A stretch of DNA of 64,000 bases from Micromonospora marina (GTDB taxonomy: Bacteria > Actinomycetota > Actinomycetes > Mycobacteriales > Micromonosporaceae). Positions 58,006-64,000 of the stretch are shown piece by piece. The first letter of the stretch is position 1. Every line of letters starts with the position of its first letter. Under the pieces are notes generated by a model. The model was not told the DNA's origin and searched no databases. It saw only the letters and a program-made list of their open reading frames with translations. Both the position numbers and the translations under genes were made by a program. The stretch covers positions 1 through 64,000 of the forward strand of contig NZ_FMCV01000024.1 in the NCBI RefSeq assembly GCF_900091565.1, in the 5' to 3' direction.

Positions 58006-59649
58006 TCACGGGCGGACCGTCTCCGCCTCCACCGTCTGCCGGCCCTGGTCGACACCGGGGGCGGCGGTACGCGCCGCGGCCGGCGGCCGGTCGTACGTCA
58101 GGTTCAGTCCGGGTACGCGGTCCTCGATCACGAACGTGGCCCGGGTGTACGCGGGCGCGTCCGGCCGGCTCACGTACGGCAGCACGTCGAAATTCGCGGT
58201 CAGCTCGGTCGGCGTGATCGTGGTGCGCACGTACCCCCGCAGGCTGTTCTGGAAGCGCAGGTGCGGGTTGAACGCCAGCCACGGGTGCGAGCCGGTCGGC
58301 GAGTCGGCGCCGTCGCCGGTCGAGGTGATCGACGAGCAGACCAGTTCGCTGCCGACGGTGCGCGAGGTCGGGTCGGCGTAGTCCAGCTTCAGGTCGCTGG
58401 CCCAGTGCGCGTGCACGTCGCCGGTGAGCACCACCGGGTTGCGGACCCCGGCGGCCGTCCAGCCCCTGGTGATCCGGTCCCGGGAGGCGGCGTACCCGTC
58501 CCAGGCGTCCATGCTCGTCACCGTCAGCGGACCGGAGTTGTTGTCCCGCTGGGCGAAGAAGACCTGCTGGCCGAGCAGGTCCCAGCGCGCCTCGGAACGG
58601 CGGAAGCCGTCCAGCAGCCACGCCTCCTGGGCGGCGCCGGTGATCGAGCGGGCCGGGTCGGACGCGTCCGCGCAGCTCTTGTAGCCGTCGCCGCACGCCT
58701 GGTCGTCCCGGTACTGCCGGGTGTCGAGCATGTGGAAGGTGGCCAGCCGCCCCCAGCGCACCCGCCGGTAGAGCTGCATGTCGATGCCGCGCGGGATCGA
58801 GGTACGGCGCAGCGGCATGTTCTCGTAGTACGCCTGGAACGCCGCCGCGCGCCGCGCGGGGAAGTCCGGATCGGGCGCCTCGGGCACCTCGTCGGCCCAG
58901 TTGTTCTCCACCTCGTGGTCGTCGAAGACCACCACCCACGGCGCGACCGCGTGCGCCGCCTGCAGGTCGGTGTCGGTCTTGTACTGGGCGTGCCGCTGCC
59001 GGTAGTTCGCCAGCGTCCGGGTCTCCGGCCCCTCGTGGTCGCGCGGGTTGCCGCCGGGGACGTTGTAGGTGTCCTTGGCGTACTCGTACTGGTAGTCGCC
59101 GAGGTGCAGGATCAGCTCCGGCTCGGTCTCGGCCAGCCGCCGGTACGCGGTGAAGTAGCCGTGCTCGTACTGGGAGCAGGAGGCGAAGCCCATCGCGAGG
59201 GCGGACGGCATCGTCCACGGCGCCGGGGCGGTCCGGGTCCGCCCGGCCGGGGACAGCCAGCGCTCGGCGCGGAACCGGTAGAAGTACTCCCGCCCGGGCA
59301 GCAGGCCGTTCAGTTCGACGTGCACGCTGTGCGCGGACTCGGGCCGGGCCAGCCGTACGCCCCGGCGTACCACGTGCCGGAAGCGTTCGTCGGCGGCCAC
59401 CTCCCAGGCCACCGGCACGACCCGTGACGGCATGCCGCCCAGGCCGTCCTCGGCCAGCGGCTCCGGCGCCAGCCGGGTCCAGAGCACGAAGCCGTCGTGG
59501 TCCGGGTCGCCGGAGGCCACGCCGAGCGTGAACGGGTCGTGGCGCAGCGGGCCGGGCGACGCGGCGGCCGCGACCGGCAGGCCGGCTGCCGCGCCGGCGG
59601 CGCCGAGCGCCGCGCCGCTGAGCAGGATGGTACGTCGGGACAGAGCCAC
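58006..59649 (-). CDS. phoD: PhoD-family alkaline phosphatase, Tat-exported
   Basis: The 547-residue protein is a PhoD phosphodiesterase/phosphomonoesterase that frees phosphate outside the cell. The Tat signal is LSRRTILLSGAALGAAGAAA. The N-terminal fibronectin-like domain (to about 135) is followed by the metallophosphatase domain: MGFASCSQYEHGYFTAYRRL, LHLGDYQYEY, VVVFDDHEVENNWADE, VVLTGDVHAHWASD. These supply the Fe3+/Ca2+ ligands including the metal-binding cysteine. GTG start at 59649 with GGGAGGAAAA upstream; the in-frame extension to 59694 is less likely. Regulation by PhoP is usual, but no clear PHO box is seen. Confidence 0.94.
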   Translation of the reverse strand: MALSRRTILLSGAALGAAGAAAGLPVAAAASPGPLRHDPFTLGVASGDPDHDGFVLWTRLAPEPLAEDGLGGMPSRVVPVAWEVAADERFRHVVRRGVRLARPESAHSVHVELNGLLPGREYFYRFRAERWLSPAGRTRTAPAPWTMPSALAMGFASCSQYEHGYFTAYRRLAETEPELILHLGDYQYEYAKDTYNVPGGNPRDHEGPETRTLANYRQRHAQYKTDTDLQAAHAVAPWVVVFDDHEVENNWADEVPEAPDPDFPARRAAAFQAYYENMPLRRTSIPRGIDMQLYRRVRWGRLATFHMLDTRQYRDDQACGDGYKSCADASDPARSITGAAQEAWLLDGFRRSEARWDLLGQQVFFAQRDNNSGPLTVTSMDAWDGYAASRDRITRGWTAAGVRNPVVLTGDVHAHWASDLKLDYADPTSRTVGSELVCSSITSTGDGADSPTGSHPWLAFNPHLRFQNSLRGYVRTTITPTELTANFDVLPYVSRPDAPAYTRATFVIEDRVPGLNLTYDRPPAAARTAAPGVDQGRQTVEAETVRP

Positions 59650-59834
59650 GGTTTTCCTCCCGGAGTCCGGTTCGTCGACTCCGGGCAGCCTCACGGACGT
59701 CGATGGCCGGAAGGTGACGCGCGGACGACCGGCCGGGGATTTCCGCCGAACAGCGCTTCATGATCGGCAATCGGTTGCAGGAGGTGCCCGACCGTTCGGC
59801 TGATCGAAGATCGACTCGCCAATACGATGACCGG

Positions 59835-60305
59835 ATGGCGCAATCCACCGTTCCCGCCGTCCACGACCGGGCGGACCTGGCCGGGGAGACCGTGCGCCGG
59901 ATCCTGCACGTCGCCGCCGCGATGCGGCACCACCAGGACGAGGGGATCGCGGCGCTGGGCCTCACCCCGGCGGTCGCCCGGGCGCTGCACGAACTGGACC
60001 CGGACCGCCCGCTGCCCGCCCGTGACCTCGCCGTGCAGCTCGGCTGCGACAGGTCCAACGTCACCGGCCTGGCCGATCGCCTGGAGCAGGCCGGGCTGGT
60101 GCAACGGCGTACCGACCCGGCCGACCGGCGGCAGAGGACGCTCGTGGTCACCGGGCGGGGGCGGCAGGTACGCGACCGGCTCCGTCAGGTGATGTCGGAC
60201 TCCCGACTCCTCGACGGACTGAGCACCGACGAACTGGCCATCCTGCGGGACCTGGTGCTCAAGGTCGCCGACGGCGGCTGCCCGCAGGAGTGTGGCCAGG
60301 TCTGA
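59835..60305 (+). CDS. MarR-family transcriptional regulator
   Basis: The 156-residue protein is a MarR winged-helix regulator: LHVAAAMRHHQDEGIAALGL, PLPARDLAVQLGCDRSNVTG, LADRLEQAGLVQRRTDPADRR, then QRTLVVTGRGRQVRDRLRQV. The DNA-recognition helix and the D/R-rich wing are intact. The ATG at 59835 is chosen over an upstream one at 59760. It is divergent from phoD and ends 63 bp before the fused E1 gene, which it might control. The inducer is unknown. Confidence 0.9.
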   Translation: MAQSTVPAVHDRADLAGETVRRILHVAAAMRHHQDEGIAALGLTPAVARALHELDPDRPLPARDLAVQLGCDRSNVTGLADRLEQAGLVQRRTDPADRRQRTLVVTGRGRQVRDRLRQVMSDSRLLDGLSTDELAILRDLVLKVADGGCPQECGQV

Positions 60306-60367
60306 GCCACGCCGGGCGGAACGTGTCCGACTGGGCGAGGCGGGCCCGAGTCGGTAATGCTGTCCGC

Positions 60368-62794
60368 GTGACCACCCCGCGCGATCTCGACGACCGGCTC
60401 CGAGCCGAACTGGCCGCGCTCGGGGCGCCCGACCAGCGGCGCGACCTGGGCGAAGCACTGCCCGACGGCGGGCCGTTGACCGGGGCGCAGGCGCTGGCCC
60501 TGTTCGACGCGCAGCTCACCAGCCGGCTGCTCGATCTGGCCGGGCGGTGGCTGTCCGGCTTCGGCGAGGGGTACTTCACAGTCGAGTCGGCCGGTCACGA
60601 GGGCGACGCCGCGGTGGCCGCCGCGCTGCGCCCGACCGATCCGGCGCTGCTGCACGCCCGTTCCGGCGCGTTCTACTGCCTGCGCGCCGCCCAGGCCGCC
60701 GGCGCCTTCCCGCCCGCCCCCGACGCGCCGGAAGCGGACGGGTCTCGGCGCGGAAGCGACCCTGCGGGGGACGGTTCGCCCGGAGATCTCGACGCCGGCC
60801 CGGGGGAGAAGGAGGCGGAGAGCCTTCCCGTGGGCGCCGGGATCGTCGTGGACGCGGACGGTGACGCGACTGTCGCCGTACCCGATCTGCCGCAGCCCGC
60901 GCCCGACGACGCCTACGCGGCGGCGGCGCGCGACGTGCTGCGCGGCATCGTCGCCTCGGCCGAGGAGCCCGCCGCCGGCGGGCGGGCGAAGGTCTTCGGC
61001 CGCGCCGACCTGGCCGTCGTGCCGACCACCCCGGCCGCCGGCTCGCACCTGCCGCGCGCCGTCGGCCTGGGGCTCGCACTGGAGCGGCTGCGCCGCGGCG
61101 CGCAGCCCGCCGACGGCGAGGCCGAGCCGGCGCCCTGGCCCGCGGACGCCGTGGTGGTCTGCTCCTTCGACGACGGCGCGGTCGACCACGCCACCGCCAC
61201 CGCCGCGCTGAACACGACCGGCTGGTACGACCACACCGGCCTGCGCATCCCGGTGCTGTTCGTCTGCGCGGACGGCGGCGTCTCCACCGAGGGCTGGGTG
61301 GCCGCCACGCTGCGGGCCCGGCCCGGCATCGAATACTTCGCCGCCGACGGCACGGACGTGGCCGCGACCTACCGGGTCGCGGCGGAGGCGGCGGACTGGG
61401 TACGCCGGCAGCGCCGCCCCGCCGTGCTGCACCTGAGCACGATCCGGCTGATGGAGCAGGGCGACGGCGACGCGGCCCGCGACCCGCTGCTGGCCACCGC
61501 GCGGCTGCTGGTGACCTCCGGGTACGCCAGTGGCGAGGAACTGCTGGCCCGGTACGACGAGCGGGGCTGGCAGCTGCGCCGCGTGGCCGAGGAGGTGCTG
61601 GACGAGCCGAAGCTCGCGTCCCCGGTCGAGATCGTGCGGGAACTGGCGCCGCGCCGGCCGGTCCGGGTGTCCCGCGCGGTCGCCGAGGCGGCGGCACACG
61701 CGGCCGGGCCGGGCGCCGGGGCGCGGGCGGAGGCGTTCGGCGGCAAGCCGCCGGAGCTGACCGGCCCGCTGACGCTGGCGCAGAGCATCAACGCCGCGCT
61801 CGCCGACGGCATGCTCGACCACCCCGCGACGGCGGTGTTCGGCCACGAGATCGCCGCCCGGGGCGGGGTGTACGGGGTTACCGAGGGGCTGCGGAACCGG
61901 TTCGGGGCGGCGCGCGTGTTCGACACGCTGCCGGACCCGACGTCGATCCTCGGGCTCGGGCTGGGCGCCGGACTGGCCGGCCTGCTGCCGGTGCCGGAGA
62001 TCCGCCACCTCACGTCGCTGCACGGGGCCGAGGACCAGCTCCGCGGCGAGGCGGCCACCATGCGGTTCCTGTCCCGCGGCGCGTTCCGCAACCCGATGGT
62101 GGTGCGGGTGCCCGGCCTGGCGAGCCCGGACGGACTCGGCGGGCACGACCGCGACGACAGCTCGCTGGGGGCACTGCGGGACGTACCGGGGCTGGTGGTG
62201 GCCGTGCCGGCCCGGCCGGACGACGCCGCGCCGATGCTGCGCACCTGCCTGGCGGCGGCCCGGGTGGACGGCAGCGTCTGCGTCTTCGTGGAGCCGATCG
62301 CGCTCTACCACGTCCGTGACCTGTACACGGACGGTGACGACGAGTGGGTCGCCGAGTATGCCGAGCCGGGCACCTGGGCGGACCGGCACGTGCCGATAGG
62401 GCGGGCCCGCGTCTACGGGATCGGCTCCGCCGAGGACCTCACCATCATCACGTTCGGTAACGGGGTACGGATGTCGTTGCGCGCCGCCGCCACGCTGGCC
62501 GAGGAGGGCGTGGGCAGCCGGGTGGTGGACCTGCGCTGGCTGGCCCCGCTGCCGGTGGCCGACATCATCCGGGAGGCGTCGGCGACCGGCCGGGTGCTGG
62601 TGGTGGACGAGACGCGGCGAACGGGCGGGGTGGGCGAGGGTGTGCTGTCCGCGCTCGTCGACACCGGGTACGTGGGCGCCGCGCGCCGCGTAGCCGCACT
62701 TGACTCGTTTGTACCATTAGGTTCGGCTGCCCGTCAGGTTCTGGTCTCCGCGGAAGCCATCACCCAGGGTGCCCGTACGCTGCTGGCACGGTAA
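60368..62794 (+). CDS. Fused E1 alpha-beta thiamine-dependent 2-oxoacid dehydrogenase
   Basis: The 808-residue protein joins both halves of a branched-chain-type 2-oxoacid dehydrogenase E1. The alpha part has FTVESAGHEGDAAVAAALRP, LHARSGAFYCLRAAQAAGAF and a degenerate ThDP loop SFDDGAVDHATATAALN (about residues 266-282). The beta part (from about 465) has LTLAQSINAALADGMLDHPA, FGHEIAARGGVYGVTEGL, FDTLPDPTSILGLGLGAGLA and VVDLRWLAPLPVADI. An acidic Gly/Asp/Glu-rich linker at about 117-160 interrupts the alpha domain. The GTG at 60368 is probable, without a strong RBS. No E2 gene is adjacent. Confidence 0.88.
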   Translation: MTTPRDLDDRLRAELAALGAPDQRRDLGEALPDGGPLTGAQALALFDAQLTSRLLDLAGRWLSGFGEGYFTVESAGHEGDAAVAAALRPTDPALLHARSGAFYCLRAAQAAGAFPPAPDAPEADGSRRGSDPAGDGSPGDLDAGPGEKEAESLPVGAGIVVDADGDATVAVPDLPQPAPDDAYAAAARDVLRGIVASAEEPAAGGRAKVFGRADLAVVPTTPAAGSHLPRAVGLGLALERLRRGAQPADGEAEPAPWPADAVVVCSFDDGAVDHATATAALNTTGWYDHTGLRIPVLFVCADGGVSTEGWVAATLRARPGIEYFAADGTDVAATYRVAAEAADWVRRQRRPAVLHLSTIRLMEQGDGDAARDPLLATARLLVTSGYASGEELLARYDERGWQLRRVAEEVLDEPKLASPVEIVRELAPRRPVRVSRAVAEAAAHAAGPGAGARAEAFGGKPPELTGPLTLAQSINAALADGMLDHPATAVFGHEIAARGGVYGVTEGLRNRFGAARVFDTLPDPTSILGLGLGAGLAGLLPVPEIRHLTSLHGAEDQLRGEAATMRFLSRGAFRNPMVVRVPGLASPDGLGGHDRDDSSLGALRDVPGLVVAVPARPDDAAPMLRTCLAAARVDGSVCVFVEPIALYHVRDLYTDGDDEWVAEYAEPGTWADRHVPIGRARVYGIGSAEDLTIITFGNGVRMSLRAAATLAEEGVGSRVVDLRWLAPLPVADIIREASATGRVLVVDETRRTGGVGEGVLSALVDTGYVGAARRVAALDSFVPLGSAARQVLVSAEAITQGARTLLAR

Positions 62795-62904
62795 ATTCCG
62801 TTCCACCCGGTGCGCCACTTGCGCGGCGAGCCGCAACTGTGTGGACTGGGCCCGACGGTGTCACCCGACGCCACGAGCAGGGATAGATGAGGAGGCACGC
62901 GACA

Positions 62905-63339
62905 GTGAGCGCGACCGCTGGCCAGGCCGACGGGGTACGCAGCCTGGCGGACCGGTTCGGTATCGAGCCGGGCATGGTCGTCATGGAGATGGGCTACGAC
63001 GACGACGTCGACACCGATCTCCGGGACGCCCTGACCGACCGCTGTGGGGAACTCGTCGACGAGGACACCGACGAGGTGGTCGACGCGGTTCTGGTCTGGC
63101 ACCGCGACGGCGACGGTGACCTGTTCGAGCTCCTCGTCGACGCCCTCGGGCCGCTCGCGGACAACGGCGTGGTCTGGCTCCTGACCCCGAAGGCCGGCCG
63201 CGACGGACACGTCGAGCCGAGCGAGGTCGCGGAGAGCGCGCAGACCGCCGGGCTCCAGCAGACCTCCACCATCAACGCCGGCCGCGACTGGAGCGGAGCC
63301 CGCCTCGTCATGCGGCGCGGGTCCAAGAGCAAGAAGTAG
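62905..63339 (+). CDS. DUF3052 protein
   Basis: The 144-residue protein is a DUF3052 member, found in actinobacteria next to aceE/ahpE. It has VRSLADRFGIEPGMVVMEMG, an acidic middle (DTDEVVDAVLVWHRDGDGDL) and LADNGVVWLLTPKAGRDGHV. It ends with ARLVMRRGSKSKK. Function unknown. GTG 62905 is preferred because GAGGAGG lies 11 bases upstream; an ATG at 62887, 6 codons earlier, is the alternative. A 13-bp hairpin separates it from ahpE. Confidence 0.9.
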   Translation: MSATAGQADGVRSLADRFGIEPGMVVMEMGYDDDVDTDLRDALTDRCGELVDEDTDEVVDAVLVWHRDGDGDLFELLVDALGPLADNGVVWLLTPKAGRDGHVEPSEVAESAQTAGLQQTSTINAGRDWSGARLVMRRGSKSKK

Positions 63340-63348
63340 GGCGCGCCG

Positions 63349-63378
63349 CACACCCGGCGACCACGGTCGCCGGGTGTG
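63349..63378 (+). terminator. Hairpin between the DUF3052 gene and ahpE
   Basis: CACACCCGGCGAC (63349-63361) pairs perfectly with GTCGCCGGGTGTG (63366-63378) around a 4-base loop. It lies 10 bp after the DUF3052 stop, so ahpE probably has its own promoter or depends on readthrough. Confidence 0.75.
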
Positions 63379-63421
63379 GCAGGCTGATCACCTCCAGATC
63401 GATTCCCCCGAGGGAGCACGC

Positions 63422-63889
63422 ATGCCCATCGAGGTTGGCGCCGAGGCGCCCGACTTCCTGCTCAAGGACCAGAACAACCAGGAGGTTCGGCTCTCCGACC
63501 TCCGCGGTCGCAAGACCGTGCTGCTGGTCTTCTACCCGCTCGCCTTCACCGGCATCTGCCAGGGCGAGCTGTGCGAGGTGCGGGACAACCTCAACGAGTA
63601 CCTCAACGACGACGTCCAGGTGCTGACCGTCAGCGTCGACTCCGTGTACGCCCACAAGATCTGGGCCGACCGGGAGGGCTACCAGTTCCCGCTGCTGGCC
63701 GACTTCTGGCCGCACGGCGCGGTGGCGCAGGCGTACGGCGTCTTCAACGACGTCGCGGGCATCGCCAACCGGGGCACCTTCGTCATCGACAAGGCCGGCG
63801 TGGTCCGGTTCGCCGAGATGAACATGCCCGGCGAGGCGCGCGACCAGCAGGGCTGGCGCAAGGCGCTGGCCGAGGCCGTCGCCGCCTGA
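63422..63889 (+). CDS. ahpE: AhpE-type peroxiredoxin
   Basis: The 155-residue peroxidase is close to mycobacterial AhpE: VFYPLAFTGICQGEL with the peroxidatic C46 in the PxxxTxxC motif, VDSVYAHKIWADREGYQFPL and LLADFWPHGAVAQAYGVFND. AhpE is a 1-Cys enzyme reduced by mycothiol/mycoredoxin. Here a second cysteine, C51, lies five residues after the first (CQGELC), which in Bcp-like enzymes is a resolving residue. GAGGGAG precedes the ATG. It follows the DUF3052 gene as in mycobacteria. Confidence 0.95.
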   Translation: MPIEVGAEAPDFLLKDQNNQEVRLSDLRGRKTVLLVFYPLAFTGICQGELCEVRDNLNEYLNDDVQVLTVSVDSVYAHKIWADREGYQFPLLADFWPHGAVAQAYGVFNDVAGIANRGTFVIDKAGVVRFAEMNMPGEARDQQGWRKALAEAVAA

Positions 63890-63972
63890 GTCCCACACCC
63901 CAGGCACGTCGTTGCGCAGGGCCGGAGGCGGACAGGTAAGCTGGCCGCTCCGGCCCGCCGTACGGGCGTCCC

Positions 63973-64000
63973 GGGCGCGTAGCTCAGTGGGAGAGCACTC
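63973..64000 (+). tRNA. Partial tRNA gene, 5' end only
   Basis: The last 28 bases read GGGCGCG (acceptor strand), TA, then GCTCAGTGGGAGAGC, a textbook D-arm with G18-G19 and the GCTC/GAGC stem. The anticodon lies beyond the window, so the amino acid cannot be read. The pattern fits several tRNAs of the A/V/E group. Confidence 0.85.

Overview
The window is very GC-rich (clearly above 70% by eye) and gene-dense, with many GTG and some TTG starts. It is chromosomal DNA of an actinobacterium, most likely Micromonospora or a close Micromonosporaceae relative. The basis is the actinobacterial families present (DUF3145, DUF3052, DUF397 with a DUF5753-type XRE regulator, an AhpE peroxiredoxin, a FasR-type PucR regulator upstream of fabD-fabH-acpP-fabF, HelR) and short GTTAAGAAGGGGCCC-type palindromes that I associate from memory with that family. 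No rRNA operon, CRISPR array, intact insertion sequence or prophage is visible. One tRNA gene begins at the right edge and is cut off.

Region 1 (1-15 kb) is accessory. It holds toxin-antitoxin genes (yefM-yoeB, an orphan Phd-type antitoxin, vapBC), broken genes (a Uma2-type endonuclease remnant, an ArsR N-terminus, a PIN-domain stub, a frameshifted C-terminus near 4.2 kb), a DUF397/XRE regulator pair and a tightly overlapping operon starting with a short DivIVA-like protein. Among these sit ordinary metabolic genes: HAD hydrolase, GNAT acetyltransferase, YdcF-like protein, F420-type luciferase-like oxidoreductase, alditol oxidase and a site-2 protease with CBS domains.

Region 2 (15-24 kb) covers cell envelope, starch use and redox. 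It has an L,D-transpeptidase, a secreted alpha-amylase with TTGCAA-type repeats in its promoter, and a three-gene redox module: a membrane cytochrome-b/ferric-reductase-like protein, a NuoF-like flavoprotein with a fused ferredoxin, and a lipoprotein thioredoxin. serS follows. The next gene is a MerR DNA-binding domain fused to the last two domains of a DNA polymerase III sliding clamp.

Region 3 (24-32 kb) looks like a small stress or redox island: a trans-acting enoyl reductase-like protein, an alcohol dehydrogenase with a partner protein, a large LuxR/MalT-type ATPase regulator, a DsbA-like protein, a triple-BON protein and a one-helix membrane protein. Three promoters in it carry the same inverted repeat, CCGGGTGAG-N5-CTCACCCGG, perfect at two and half-degenerate at the regulator's own promoter. 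This suggests a local regulon.

Region 4 (32-42.6 kb) carries a STAS anti-anti-sigma factor, an SRPBCC protein, a coiled-coil peptidoglycan hydrolase behind a c-di-AMP (ydaO) riboswitch, a cation efflux transporter, HelR, an alpha/beta hydrolase, a beta-carbonic anhydrase, two small conserved proteins and a lipoprotein NagZ-like glycosidase.

Region 5 (42.6-64 kb) is core metabolism. It holds the type II fatty acid synthase operon with its regulator (the fabD product has an extra lipoyl-like C-terminal domain), gltX, aceE, a fused E1 alpha-beta 2-oxoacid dehydrogenase, DUF3052 and ahpE, plus copC, an MFS transporter with a frameshifted GH1 beta-glucosidase, yjbQ, phoD and a MarR regulator. The aceE, FasR/fab, DUF3052 and ahpE neighbourhood resembles the one I recall in mycobacteria, with extra genes inserted. 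Palindromic repeats sit at convergent or intergenic positions and probably act as terminators.
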